This document shows positions 17,203 to 27,410 of a stretch of 64,000 bases of DNA, piece by piece. The notes below the pieces were generated by a model. The model saw nothing but the letters and a program-made list of their open reading frames with translations. It was not told where the DNA came from and did no database searches. Position numbers and translations under genes: made by a program. Where the stretch lies: positions 1 to 64,000 of the forward strand of contig NZ_JACJRU010000032.1 of NCBI RefSeq assembly GCF_014697425.1, given 5' to 3'. How positions within the stretch are numbered: the stretch's first letter is position 1; each line of letters opens with the position of its first letter. Source of the DNA: Nostoc sp. FACHB-110 (GTDB lineage: Bacteria; Cyanobacteriota; Cyanobacteriia; Cyanobacteriales; Nostocaceae).

Positions 17203-17778
17203 TCAGACAAGTCTATTAGCTTTTTTGGAGGCAGCTATCGCCGCAATTGCCAAAAATAAACCAAATAGGGTAGAGGGTTCAGGTATCGATGTGGATGAAG
17301 AACTCACGCTAATATTGGCAGCAGGATCTTGATAAATGTATGTTCCTGCCCGTCCAACTTCCCCAGTCAGCCTAATCTCTGAGATGGCAGTTCTTTGTAA
17401 GGTATATCTAGGCGCATCAAAAGCAATGCCAAAATCAACCACTAATTCCCAATCCGAACCAGAATTAAGCTCAAAATTGATCCTTGGCTTTAAGAAACTG
17501 CTGGAAGTAGAAGCTGGATTCAAATTCAGTCCTAGATTATTGACCGTTAACTGCCAATCGTTCAAACTTCCATTGTCTGCGTAAACTACAAATCCTGAAT
17601 ATTCGCTCTGTTTTTGCAAAAAATTACTTAAAAAAGGGTTAGCCTCGATTAAGGTGAAGTCACCCGCGAATTCTTGTCTAGTTAGAATAGCTCCCAATAC
17701 CGGAGTAGCATGAAATACACTTGCAACTACCAAACCAATCAGGGCGACACGGGCTTTAGGAAGTCGAACTTGATTCAT
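17203..17778 (-). CDS. PEP-CTERM sorted exported protein
   Basis: A 191-residue protein with an N-terminal signal peptide (VALIGLVVASVFHATPVLGA) and a C-terminal PEP-CTERM tail: SIPEPSTLFGLFLAIAAIAA then basic SKKANR. Such proteins are processed by exosortase in the inner membrane and reach the surface or matrix. The middle is strand-rich with no known domain. It is encoded opposite to the preceding exported genes. Confidence 0.85.
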   Translation of the reverse strand: MNQVRLPKARVALIGLVVASVFHATPVLGAILTRQEFAGDFTLIEANPFLSNFLQKQSEYSGFVVYADNGSLNDWQLTVNNLGLNLNPASTSSSFLKPRINFELNSGSDWELVVDFGIAFDAPRYTLQRTAISEIRLTGEVGRAGTYIYQDPAANISVSSSSTSIPEPSTLFGLFLAIAAIAASKKANRLV

Positions 17779-18155
17779 GGAAAAGGTACTGCTGTCAAAA
17801 ATTACTCAACAGATGTTATCACATCCAAAACATTTCACGATACAGTCTTTTTAGTAACGGCTTCATAATCTGTAATTTCTTCTTCCACCAGATCAAGATA
17901 ACTTGTAACTTAAGAATAAAAGCAATACACTTGCAAAGCAATTTAGGAGATTTATGAATAAATATTCAAGATAATTAAACCTGCACTTCATAGTTATTTT
18001 GTCATTGCCATCTTAATAGTGATTGAGATTTGTTAAAAGGTAAAAATTTCTTGCGGGGGGACAAAATGCTCTATAATGCTTATCATATAAAGGGTGTAGC
18101 AATTTGTGGTAAAAGAAAAAGAGCCTTCATTCGCTACAAGCTCTATTTAATGAGA
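17779..18155. other. Intergenic spacer, no gene seen
   Basis: AT-rich; the 81-codon frame starting at 18030 only becomes meaningful at 18156, where a transposase remnant begins. Confidence 0.4.
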
Positions 18156-18455
18156 ATGTTACCGGAATTCTACGAAACGCACTTCAAGCGAGAACTGGGA
18201 CGTGCAGAGTATTTATCACTAAAAATTCTGATAAATTTGGTACAGTCTATCAAAACTGTCAGCATAGAAGCGTGATACCAATTCGCAATTTTAAAAAAAC
18301 AGACACAGCAAGGGTTTCAAGAGTTACATCTGTATCATATTTTTCGTGAAATGGTATTAGCTACAGCTTTACCTATCCCCATATTATTTGAAAGTAGAAG
18401 AAAAAAGATTCAACGTTTTTTATCTTTAAATTATATAAATGTTGAAGAAATATAG
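18156..18455 (+). pseudogene. IS4-family transposase N-terminal remnant with an 84-bp insertion
   Basis: MLPEFYETHFKRELGRAEYL, SLKILINLVQSIKTVSIEA and, after an interruption, LATALPIPILFESRRKKIQR follow the start of an IS4-type transposase common in cyanobacteria. The interruption (18273-18356) begins TGATACCAATTCGC and ends GTGAAATGGTA, giving it weak terminal inverted repeats; removing it rejoins EA and LATALP in frame. The remaining three quarters of the transposase are missing. Confidence 0.7.
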
Positions 18456-18566
18456 GAACCTGACTTTTCCCGTTAAGTCTTGAAAGGCTTGGTTGTAAAG
18501 GATTTAAAAAACAGCACAGCATATACGGTACAGTAATTGAAATCGGGTGCTAAAGGTGACAAGCAA

Positions 18567-19493
18567 TGCTGGACTGGTGGAAGAAGAATTTTGCAACCAT
18601 ATCTCTGGGCGATCGCCAATTAAATGAGCGTGCAATGTCGATAGCATTGCTTTAAGCCTTGGATTTGGGAAAGGGCTGTCAGAAATCTTCAGCAATGGAA
18701 CAGTACTCAAAAGAGCCTATGAGTTTTTGCAACCCAAAAGTGCAATTTCCAAACGTGATTGAGCCGCACTGTCAAATGACGGCGGAGACTGTTGCAGAAA
18801 GCGATGTCACGCTGTGCGTCGGAGACACAACTTTTCTTGATTATGGCAGTATTGAGGCTAAAAAAGAAGGTTACGGCCCAATTGGCAAAGGCGGTAACGG
18901 CTTAATATTGCACAGTGGATTAGCGATAGAACCTGAGAGTGGTCAATCTGTTGGGTTATTGTGGCAAAAACTATGGAATCGGGAGCCGAAAGCGAAACCG
19001 CCGCTAGATGAAACTCCAACACAGAAGAAACAGCGACAACTAGCAGCCCGTAAAGAAGCCCGCAACCGACCCTTTGAGCAAAAAGAATCATATAAATGGG
19101 TAGAGGCACTCACCACTGTTGAAAACCTTGTAAGCCAGCACACGCGAGTAATTCATGTTTTTGACTCCTGTTGGTGATATCACAGAAGTTTTTGATAAGA
19201 TCCGCCAACTTCATCACACGGGAGTAATAGTTCGTGCCGCTCATAACCGCAGTTTAGATTCTGATAGCGAACGTCTGTGGTCGAAATTAGAAGCACAACC
19301 CATTAGTTTTGAACAAGAAATCGAATTGCCCTCGACTCAAAAGCGTTCATCGCGCCAAGCCAAACTGGCTATCAGGTTTTGTGCTGTTAATCTTCGCACT
19401 CCTTACCGTTTTGATAATCGTGACCTACTACCTTTAATGAAGCCGGAAAAAGTAGCTTCACAAAAAGTTTATATGAAAGAGCTATTGATATAA
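18567..19493 (+). pseudogene. Tn5-like IS4-family transposase, broken
   Basis: The frames together spell a Tn5-like transposase: WWKKNFATISLGDRQLNERA at the start, GLSEIFSNG...AYEFLQPKS, then VTLCVGDTTFLDYGS with the first catalytic Asp, GLILHSGLAI, VIHVFD with the second Asp, and VIVRAAHNRSLD. An in-frame stop after the first ~28 codons and at least two frameshifts (near 18680 and 19165) break it, and the C-terminal catalytic Glu region is absent. Confidence 0.8.
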
Positions 19494-19647
19494 GCTTTAT
19501 ATTTTTTTAAGAATTTCATATTAAATGTATTCTGCGAAACGTTCATCATGAACAATTTAATGATTTATTTATAGTTGTGCTAAGTTTTTTGTATTTTGGC
19601 TAGAGTCAAATCCAGACATATATTTAACAAAAGGAAAGTCAAAGTAC

Positions 19648-21465
19648 ATGGCTACATCTCAATTGGTGACAGATCAAGAACAGGTGATTACAGATCCTAA
19701 TATCGGGGGTGTTGCTCCCTCGCCTGTATTCAACCTTGATACCTTAAGTGATGACTTAGTTTCAGGCAAGGTAGCTGCTACTGATTTTGCTCGTTTATTC
19801 ACTGATTCGTCCGTTGTTGAAGCAATTGGGTTAGCTAACCCACCTGCTGAAATCACTGCAACTACTAGCGATGCGGCAACTGATTTTGTTGTTAAGTTCG
19901 CTCCTGACGTAGCAAATGACCCGATTGCCTTCAAGACATTCTTGAGTGCGAATCAGTTAACACCCTCAACTGATGTAGTTTCAAACTTTTCCACAACTGA
20001 TTCCAAGATAGTTACTGCTAGTTTCATTAGCAAGCTGATCCATATCATTATTGGAACTGCTGGTAATGACATTTTGATCGGTAAAGCCACCCATGATTAC
20101 ATTTTTGGTCTGGATGGTAACGATTTGCTCTTCGGGCAAGGCGGGAATGACAACCTGTTCGGAGGCAATGGCAATGATATACTACTCGGTGGAATCGGTA
20201 ACGATGTCCTATTTGGCGAAAATGGAAATGACATTCTGTTTAATGACGCAGGTAGTGATACCCTAATCGCTGGTGCTGGTGATGATTACTTTTACGTATT
20301 AGATCCTAGTGGCAGCAGCCTGCTCAATGGTGAAACTGGAATTGACACTGCTGACTACAGTGCTTTAAGCCAAGCAATTACCTTGAAGTCAACTGGAACT
20401 GTGACAAAAGGAATTGGATTTGGTACTGACCAACTTGTTCAAGTCGAGAGAATCTTTGCAACATCATCACTTAATGACTGGATTGACGCATCTGATGCAA
20501 CCAGTCCAACCTCTGTAAACGTTAATCTACTGACTAATTCCCTGATTGTTAATAATGTCCCCAGTTTAGGAACGCTCACCTTTACAGTTAGCGGTTTTGA
20601 AAACGTCAAAGGAACGGCTCAGAATGACAGCATCACTGGGAACAATGTTAACAACATTCTCAGTGGAGGTGCTGGGGACGATGTGTTCGGTGGTAGCAAA
20701 GGCAATGATACTATCAACGGCGATGCAGGCATTGACACAGCAAACTACAGTGCGTTAGGACAAACCATCGTTCTCGGCCCCACAGGTACCGTTACTAAAG
20801 CAGGTGGATTTGGTACTGACCAGTTGAATGGGATTGAAAGCATTACGGCTTCTAGCTTACTGGGCGATACAATTGATAGTTCTACAGCAACAGGCAGCAC
20901 CACAATTACAACCAATCTAGGTACAAATAGCTTGAGTGTGAATAATGTAGTAATCGGTGGCATTACTACCAGCCTCAACTTCACAGTCAAAAATTTTGAG
21001 AATGTCACAGGTACTGCTCGTAATGACAGCATTACTGGGAATAGTGCTAACAACATTCTCCGTGGAGGTGCTGGGAGTGATGTCTTAGCGGGTGACGCTG
21101 GTAACGATAATCTCATCGGTGGCAGTGGTGTTGATGTCTTAATTGGTGGAACTGGTAACGATCAGTTCACCTTCTTAAATCCTACCGAAGGTGTAGATAT
21201 CATCACTGATTTTGCTCCCGCCTCTGATAAAATTGCGGTTTCTGCCTCTGGTTTTGGTGGCGGTCTAACAACAGGTATTCTTTCAGGGCTTCAGTTCGTC
21301 GTAGGAACCTCTGCAACAACCGCCGCTCAACGATTTATCTATAACTCTCTCACAGGTGGATTGTTCTTTGATATTGATGGTAATGGTGCTGCTGGACAAC
21401 AGCAGATTGCTAGTCTCACTCTTGCTCCAACTCTAACATCTACTAATATTCAAGTTATTGCTTAA
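19648..21465 (+). CDS. RTX / hemolysin-type calcium-binding repeat protein
   Basis: A 605-residue protein. A ~130-residue N-terminal region of unknown fold is followed by GGxGxDxLx nonapeptides (for example GLDGNDLLFGQGGNDNLFGG) at ~145-215, then two long internal repeats (YSALSQAI/YSALGQTI...GFENVKGTAQND/NFENVTGTARND) and a second nonapeptide block (GGAGSDVLAGDAGNDNLIGG) near 475. The C-terminus (DIITDFAPASDKI...LFFDIDGNGAAG) is typical of RTX proteins exported by type I secretion. No secretion genes are in the window. Confidence 0.9.
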   Translation: MATSQLVTDQEQVITDPNIGGVAPSPVFNLDTLSDDLVSGKVAATDFARLFTDSSVVEAIGLANPPAEITATTSDAATDFVVKFAPDVANDPIAFKTFLSANQLTPSTDVVSNFSTTDSKIVTASFISKLIHIIIGTAGNDILIGKATHDYIFGLDGNDLLFGQGGNDNLFGGNGNDILLGGIGNDVLFGENGNDILFNDAGSDTLIAGAGDDYFYVLDPSGSSLLNGETGIDTADYSALSQAITLKSTGTVTKGIGFGTDQLVQVERIFATSSLNDWIDASDATSPTSVNVNLLTNSLIVNNVPSLGTLTFTVSGFENVKGTAQNDSITGNNVNNILSGGAGDDVFGGSKGNDTINGDAGIDTANYSALGQTIVLGPTGTVTKAGGFGTDQLNGIESITASSLLGDTIDSSTATGSTTITTNLGTNSLSVNNVVIGGITTSLNFTVKNFENVTGTARNDSITGNSANNILRGGAGSDVLAGDAGNDNLIGGSGVDVLIGGTGNDQFTFLNPTEGVDIITDFAPASDKIAVSASGFGGGLTTGILSGLQFVVGTSATTAAQRFIYNSLTGGLFFDIDGNGAAGQQQIASLTLAPTLTSTNIQVIA

Positions 21466-21495
21466 CGACTACTCGTTGTCAAAGAGGTTGAAAAT

Positions 21496-21529
21496 GAAAG
21501 GATGTAAGCGTGAAACCATACATCCTTTC
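21496..21529 (+). terminator. Hairpin behind the RTX gene
   Basis: GAAAGGATGTA (21496-21506) pairs with TACATCCTTTC (21519-21529) around a 12-base loop. No T-tract follows, so termination strength is uncertain. Confidence 0.5.
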
Positions 21530-21752
21530 GCTCAACAAATGTGTTGTTGTACTCGGATTTTTGCCCAAGTACTGCACCCCAAGGAGCCAAATACGATCGC
21601 TGCTGCTGTTGCACTAACGCTTATAAAAGTTCTGCAACAACGAGTGCAATTGTTTGAAGTCGCTGATTAATTATTGAATCAGAGGAAAACATCTCGGCAT
21701 ACACTCAAAAGTGTAAAAGATGCGTATTTAACAGCAACTAAATCACCCAGTT

Positions 21753-22301
21753 ATGAAGACTACTTTTTCTCGGCTCATTGCTATGACTACATCCACTCTG
21801 GTCATAGCCACAATCGGAACAGTAATATCTACTTCAGCACTGGCAGTTGATTTGAAACCTGCCCAAAAATTAGCTAGTACAACTCAGCTTAGTCAAGCCA
21901 ACCAATATACTTTTACTGACCCCATCAGAACTACAGAGATTATTTTTGTTCCACAAGCACCAGGGCCGATAAGAGTAAATGACCCACCAGGAGCTTCACA
22001 ATTGACTTATCAAGGCCCAGAAGGTGAATTCACTTTTCGTGGGCAAGAAATTACTAAGCAAAAGACCGCGTTGGGTTTACTGATTAGTGTCGTCTTAAAG
22101 CCAAATGCAGATCAAGGTCAGTTACAGTTAACCTTGGTATTACCAACTGTTACTCTTCAAAATGGGCAAAAACAAGAATTTGATACTGTGGCAATTAAGA
22201 CCAGAGGCAGGGGCTTTATAAGAAATCCAGCCGGAGCCGACCGAACTTACCTAACATTACAACTCAAGGGCATAGCAGAAAACGTTATTCTTCCTCTTTA
22301 A
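21753..22301 (+). CDS. Secreted hypothetical protein (182 aa)
   Basis: An N-terminal signal peptide (LIAMTTSTLVIATIGTVIST, cleavage probably near SALA) is followed by a ~150-residue strand-rich mature protein containing PEGEFTFRGQEIT and KTRGRGFIRNPAG. I recognise no family. It belongs to the exported-protein stretch of this region but is separated from the neighbouring genes by more than 200 bases on both sides, so it is probably transcribed alone. Confidence 0.65.
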   Translation: MKTTFSRLIAMTTSTLVIATIGTVISTSALAVDLKPAQKLASTTQLSQANQYTFTDPIRTTEIIFVPQAPGPIRVNDPPGASQLTYQGPEGEFTFRGQEITKQKTALGLLISVVLKPNADQGQLQLTLVLPTVTLQNGQKQEFDTVAIKTRGRGFIRNPAGADRTYLTLQLKGIAENVILPL

Positions 22302-22600
22302 GTTTAATTCTTAATATTAGGAATGAGTTTGTTTGTAATAAGATATTCTTCAACCTCAACAATTAATGCTGGGGTTTTTCGCTTTTTCTCTTTCCAGACT
22401 CTTAATAAAAGTAATATTGAATGAGTAAGATACTTTCACAACATCACGTTGCTCCCATTCATCACTCTTCAGGAGTAATCGTTCTCATTCTAGCTGGTGT
22501 GCAACAATCCTTATAATATCTATTTATTTCATTTGGGAGATAGTAATAAAGTCAAAAAGATTGATTATTGGATAAATAATTTATAAATATAGTCAATAAC

Positions 22601-23665
22601 ATGACAAATCATAAAGATACAGAGAATGGGTGGTCGCAGTTAACTCGTGGCGCACCATTAGCCGTTATTTTAGCTACAGTATTATATATTCTCTATCAAA
22701 TATTACCCGTATTAGAACTAATAATTATTGCCGCATTAATTGCTTTAATTTTACGGACTCTGCTGCGTTTATTACACAAATTAGTAAAATCACAAGATTT
22801 AGCTATTTTATTCTTAATAGGATTAATTATCGGATTTATTGTAGTTTTGGCTACGATTGTCGTCCCTAGCGTGACATTTGAGTCTCAAAAACTATTAGCC
22901 ACATTACCGACTTATCTCAATAGATTGACAGGAGATGTTGAGCAACTGCGTCAGAAATTTACTTTCATCCCCGATATTTCTCAAGCAATTATACAATTAC
23001 GAAATTTGACCAACCAGTTACTAGGTGGAGTTCCTATTTTTCTAGGTCAAGCTTTTAGCTTAACTATAGAATTGGTAGCGACATTGATTTTAGCATTGTA
23101 TATGGCTTATGACCCTAATTCTTTAGTTAACGGAATCCTCAGATTATTTCCTCGACAACAACATCAACGTTTTAAACGAATTCTTCGTGCGACAAAAATA
23201 AGATTGCGTGGATGGATTTTTGGCACAGGAATCGCTATGTTATTTCTAGGTATTAGTGCTACATTAGGACTTTTAATATTAGGTATTCCTTCCGCACTAC
23301 CATTTGGTATTATTGCAGGTTTGTTTGAAATTATTCCCTACTTTGGTTCAATTATTGGAACTTTTTTACCTGCATTAGTAGCACTCAGCATTTCACCTCT
23401 CAAGTTAGTACTTGTATTAATACTATTCTTGGTACTAAACCAAATAGATGCCCATATTGTTCAACCTTTAGTCATGGGTCAGCAAGTGAATATTCACCCG
23501 GTAATGGTAATTGTGACATTTCTTATTATGGGGAAATTATTCGGATTTGTTGGTCTGCTATTGGCCGTACCAGCCGCAGCAGTAATAGTTACACTCATTA
23601 ATGAATTTACACTTATTGAACCTATTTTAACTGTTGAAAATGAAATAGATAAATCAAATAGTTAG
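22601..23665 (+). CDS. AI-2E / PerM family membrane transporter
   Basis: A 354-residue membrane protein of the AI-2E exporter-like family. Two N-terminal membrane segments (PLAVILATVLYILYQILPVL, LIIIAALIALIL), one at ~65-85, a soluble segment with LLATLPTYLNRLTGDVEQLR, then a C-terminal bundle with the family hallmarks IIAGLFEIIPYFGSIIG, NQIDAHIVQPLVMGQQVNIH and FGFVGLLLAVPAAAVI. Members export small molecules or ions in exchange for Na+ or H+; the substrate here is unknown. The 300-base upstream spacer holds no other gene. Confidence 0.88.
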   Translation: MTNHKDTENGWSQLTRGAPLAVILATVLYILYQILPVLELIIIAALIALILRTLLRLLHKLVKSQDLAILFLIGLIIGFIVVLATIVVPSVTFESQKLLATLPTYLNRLTGDVEQLRQKFTFIPDISQAIIQLRNLTNQLLGGVPIFLGQAFSLTIELVATLILALYMAYDPNSLVNGILRLFPRQQHQRFKRILRATKIRLRGWIFGTGIAMLFLGISATLGLLILGIPSALPFGIIAGLFEIIPYFGSIIGTFLPALVALSISPLKLVLVLILFLVLNQIDAHIVQPLVMGQQVNIHPVMVIVTFLIMGKLFGFVGLLLAVPAAAVIVTLINEFTLIEPILTVENEIDKSNS

Positions 23666-23669
23666 TTAA

Positions 23670-23850
23670 ATCTTATGCTGCGTTGGTCATGGAACGTGTA
23701 GAATCCGGTGTAGAAGCGGCCAAAGAATTCCTTTCCACCCTCAGCAGTGATGAGCGTTGGGGGGTGATGGTGGCATTTGAGGAGCAAGAGCCTGTGATGT
23801 TTGGGCAGTTGGTGGCGGCGGCTCCCGATTGGGTGAACTGGATGGGGTGA
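23670..23850 (+). pseudogene. repA C-terminal fragment, copy 3
   Basis: AAATCTTATGCTGCGTTGGTC on codes KSYAALVMERVESGVEAAKE, FLSTLSSDERWGVMVAFEEQ and ends APDWVNWMG-stop, matching the last ~60 residues of the intact repA product. It starts directly behind the transporter stop. No start codon or other repA part is present. Confidence 0.9.
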
Positions 23851-23889
23851 GTTGTGGGGTTTTGACCTGTCTGCTTACGGGAAGACTAA

Positions 23890-24165
23890 TCAATAATTCT
23901 TCTGTTGCTCATCCACAAAGCACCACAGCCATTCTTCTCCTAGTTCGGCTGAACTAATAACAGGATGTCCAGTTTCTTCATAATGACGACGTGCGTGTTG
24001 ATTTTTGGAAGAGTCACAACACAACATCTTGCCGCAGGTCTGGCAAATACGCAGATGTACCCAGCGATCATTAAGTAAAATACACTCCTGACATTGAAAT
24101 ACAGGATAGTTAGCTTTGTGAATCAAGTTTTCCAAAGTCAATTTATTGAGATGTTGGCAGGACAT
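23890..24165 (-). CDS. UBP-type zinc-finger protein
   Basis: A 91-residue protein that is almost entirely a ZnF-UBP domain: C/H ligands in FQCQEC, LRICQTCGKMLCCDSS, HARRHYEETGHP and the closing EEWLWCFVD. In eukaryotes this domain binds ubiquitin C-termini; bacterial stand-alone copies are of unknown function and often sit near redox or stress genes. Complete, with conserved Cys/His set. Confidence 0.85.
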   Translation of the reverse strand: MSCQHLNKLTLENLIHKANYPVFQCQECILLNDRWVHLRICQTCGKMLCCDSSKNQHARRHYEETGHPVISSAELGEEWLWCFVDEQQKNY

Positions 24166-24405
24166 AGGGTTTTCCTATTAATTACAGATGCGCCCAATTG
24201 GCGGAAGTGGTTGGCGTAATTTTGGGTTTAGACTGTCTGTTGGGGGCGAGGGTTGGGCAGTTGGCTTTGATAAAACAAAGTCTTTTGGTAAGTTTAGGTT
24301 TATTTAATGTATATCTATATGCAAGAATTGTTTATATTGTTTATTGTCCAAAAATTTTAGAAAATTTTCAATATAAAACATTATTAAATTAATATCCCAC
24401 AACTT

Positions 24406-25830
24406 TTATTCAGGTTCGGCAGCATTAATATTTTGATTATTAGACTGCTTTTCTAAGCCCAACCAGTCTTTTATTTCCTGAATTAACCATTCACGCTCCA
24501 CCGTAGATAATGATGTAGAGTGGTATTTAAGTGAACCATTTTCTAGCGTTTGATCACTAGTTTCGATGACTATTCCTCTGGGATCTGAATTATTACTAAC
24601 TTCTCTTTCAGAAACATTGATAATCATCGCAGTTTTACCTTGTCCCCATGAGTAACATATCCCAAATAATTGCAATTTAATTTTGAATTTACCACGAGCA
24701 AAATATAAGTAAGTTTCGCCAAAAGCTGGAATGGCTATAAAAAACACAGATGAAAATATTAATGATAAAACCAAAAATATTACTATTGGATTATTAAAAT
24801 CGAATGTTATTATTGATTGATGAATTATAAACAAATTAGGAAGAACGTAATAAGGAAAGATATATGCAAAAAATGAACTTGTAAGACCTAACAAATACAT
24901 ATTTTGTAAAGCATTTCTTCCACGTCTAGGTATTTTAATCTCTAATGTATTTGCTGTTTTTTTTACGATAATTTTACTGCCTGTTGGTTTATAGCTAGTA
25001 GTCGGGGAACTAAGTGTATTTTTCTGTTCCAATGCTGCAAGTGCTTGCCTAGCCGTGCTGAAGCGTTGATTTACGTTTGGTTCTGTCATTTTACAAATCC
25101 AATTCACCAACCCCAAATCTACATTCACTCGCTCAAAAAACTGAAGACGATAATCTAAATGAGGTAAATCAGCCGGCTCTATTCCTGTCAGTAAATGAAT
25201 CAAAGTTGCGCCTAGAGCATAGATATCTGAGGCGGCAACTGCTCTAAGAGCAAATTGCTCTATTGGTACATAGCCGTAAGTGCCTACGACCGTGAAGGTT
25301 GCTCCTTCCAACGCTGCTTGCTCCTGCACTGCACCAAAGTCTACTAGATAAACACGCTCATCTTTACCCCAAATTAAATTGCTAGGTTTAATATCTCGAT
25401 GCAGTATTGGTGGATTAAGCTCATGCAGATAAATCAAAATACTTAAAACTTCCACAGCAATTTTTTCTACTTGTTCAATAGTAAAGCGTTTCCCCTGATT
25501 TAATAATTGTTGTAGAGATACTCCAGGGATATAACTTTGCACTAATCCAAACCACGGAAATCTCGAATCTGGCAGATGCTCCAACCGAAAATAATCTCGA
25601 TATTTAGGAATTCGGGGATGGCTAATACTTTTTAACACTTGCGCCTCTCGCTCAAACAATTTGCATTCATCCCATTGCATTTGAGGAGTAAGCGTTAACA
25701 ACTTGACAATAACTTTTTCTTAGGGCTGTTTCTCTTGATCTAGTGCTAACCAGGTTTGACGACTATTACTTTGTCCTATTTTTTCCTGAAGCTGATAGCG
25801 TTGTACTAATACATATCCTGTTTCTAACAT
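24406..25830 (-). pseudogene. Serine/threonine protein kinase interrupted by an in-frame stop
   Basis: Read from ATG 25830, the frame gives MLETGYVLVQRYQLQEKIGQ, then a TAA at 25722-25720 (codon 37), and continues in the same frame with EKVIVKLL (the ATP-binding lysine), HRDIKPSNL, DFGAVQ and the rest of a kinase of the type found at 25844-27112. A TTG just after the stop could give a 431-residue product but it would lack the glycine loop and the VAIK lysine. The C-terminal half has two hydrophobic segments (IVIFLVLSLIFSSVFFIAIP) and a domain shared with the neighbour. Recent decay is likely. Confidence 0.85.
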
Positions 25831-25843
25831 ATTGCATCCTGAT

Positions 25844-27112
25844 TTACTTTAACCCTAACCACTGCTTAATTTCTGCTATTAGCCAGAGGTATTCTGTATC
25901 TCTCAGCCAACCTGTTGAATATTCTCTAACACCAACACTTAAAACCAACTCATTTTTACTTACAAAAATCTTATCAATATCTAATACTTTGCCTCGTTGC
26001 TTGCTAAAAGTTATTCCCAATATTTTTAACTCAATTTCAAAATATCTTTTATCAAAATTTATCTGGGTTTCTAATAATATATTAATTGTGCTTTTTAACG
26101 ATGCAAAGCACATTATCATAAATAGGTACCATGCAAAAGAATTGTAAAACCCTAAAACTATTAATGTAATACCTAATGAACAAGGCCAAATTCTAAACAT
26201 TACTGGTTTCCCCGTCGTCTCCAACGCTGAAATTTTAATTTGTAACTGACTAAGCGTTTTTTTGAGTTTTATTCTGTCACTAGGTAATTGTGAATTAACA
26301 ATTATCGAGATAGCTTGTTCATTTTCCTCTAAAACCGCAAGTGCTTCCTCTGCACTACTAAATCTTTTTTCCAGATTCGGCTGTGTCATTTGCTCTAACC
26401 AGCGAACAAAACCTGGATTCAGATTTACCAAATGGGCAAATCTTAAGCGAGAGTCTAAATTCGGTAAATCCGCAGGCGCAATTCCCGTGAGTAGATGAAT
26501 TAACGTTGCTCCCAAAGCATAGATATCTGATGCTGCACTCGCTCTTCCACCAAATTGTTCTAATGGCGCATAACCATAAGTTCCTACTACTGTAAATGTT
26601 GCACCTGCTTTTGCCGCATTGTCTTGTACTGCTCCAAAATCAATCAGATATATCTGACCATCTTCACTCAGCAGTAAATTACTCGGTTTTATATCTCGAT
26701 GTATCACTGGCGGACTTAACCCGTGTAGATAAACCAGGATATTCAACACTTCCTTAGCAACTTTCCTGGCCTCTACTTCTGTAAAGATTTTTCCTTGTAC
26801 TAATAATTCCTTTAGTGACCAAGCTGGTATATATTCTTGAACTAACCCAAACCACAGTAATTGTTCTTCAACACAAAAATAATTTTGATATTTAGGGATT
26901 TGAGGATGCTGAAGCTCCTTCAGGACTTTTCCTTCTCGCTCAAACAGTCTCACATTCTCCCAATGCACTTGATCGTTAAAGCACAACAGTTTGATTACTA
27001 CTTTCTCTTGCCTGCTTAAATCTTTTGCCAACCAAGTTTGACGACCCGCTGTTTCGCTTAATTTCTGTTCCAGCTGATAGCAATCACATAGTATCTGTTG
27101 TGTTTCCAACAT
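25844..27112 (-). CDS. Serine/threonine protein kinase with membrane segments
   Basis: A 422-residue kinase: VVIKLL lysine at ~40, GLVQEYIPAWSLKELL hinge, HRDIKPSNLLLSEDG catalytic loop, DFGAVQ, then GTYGYAPLEQFGG and SDIYALGATLIHLLTG. Residues ~310-345 form one or two membrane segments (GITLIVLGFYNSFAWYLFMI) and the C-terminal ~70 residues form a small domain shared with the neighbouring kinase. Substrates are unknown. The two kinases are tandem duplicates separated by 13 bases on the same strand. Confidence 0.92.
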   Translation of the reverse strand: MLETQQILCDCYQLEQKLSETAGRQTWLAKDLSRQEKVVIKLLCFNDQVHWENVRLFEREGKVLKELQHPQIPKYQNYFCVEEQLLWFGLVQEYIPAWSLKELLVQGKIFTEVEARKVAKEVLNILVYLHGLSPPVIHRDIKPSNLLLSEDGQIYLIDFGAVQDNAAKAGATFTVVGTYGYAPLEQFGGRASAASDIYALGATLIHLLTGIAPADLPNLDSRLRFAHLVNLNPGFVRWLEQMTQPNLEKRFSSAEEALAVLEENEQAISIIVNSQLPSDRIKLKKTLSQLQIKISALETTGKPVMFRIWPCSLGITLIVLGFYNSFAWYLFMIMCFASLKSTINILLETQINFDKRYFEIELKILGITFSKQRGKVLDIDKIFVSKNELVLSVGVREYSTGWLRDTEYLWLIAEIKQWLGLK

Positions 27113-27262
27113 AAGTTTACTATTTTCACTGCTAATTAGTTTTCACCATCGCTATCTACATCAGCAAAATCTTGATTTCGTTAAATATCTAACCTCTAGA
27201 TTTTACTGCTTTATTTTAGGCTCATTCTAACCTGATATTTATGTAACCAACCGGAGCAATTG

Positions 27263-27406
27263 CAATACCGTTCGGTTAACAAATTTAGTCGTGAGAGCAA
27301 ACAAGGGTGTAAGGAAGATAAAGAGGTTAAACAAACTTATTTCCATCCCCTCCGCTCCGATGCTCCTCTGCTGCCTTAACGAAAAGAACCCTACCGAACA
27401 GTATTG
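27263..27406. mobile_element. MITE family A, degenerate copy 4
   Basis: CAATACCGTTCGGTTAAC at the left and CTACCGAACAGTATTG at the right keep the family's terminal repeats over 144 bp; the inside holds CCCTCCGCTCCGATGCTCC. Its right end lies 4 bases from the start of the duplicated segment at 27411. The wider 27113-27262 spacer holds no gene. Confidence 0.7.
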
Positions 27407-27410
27407 AGTG

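Noticed and set aside
21458..21670. 70-codon frame overlapping the RTX gene end
   Set aside because: It overlaps the stop and the hairpin of the RTX gene and has no protein-like pattern.
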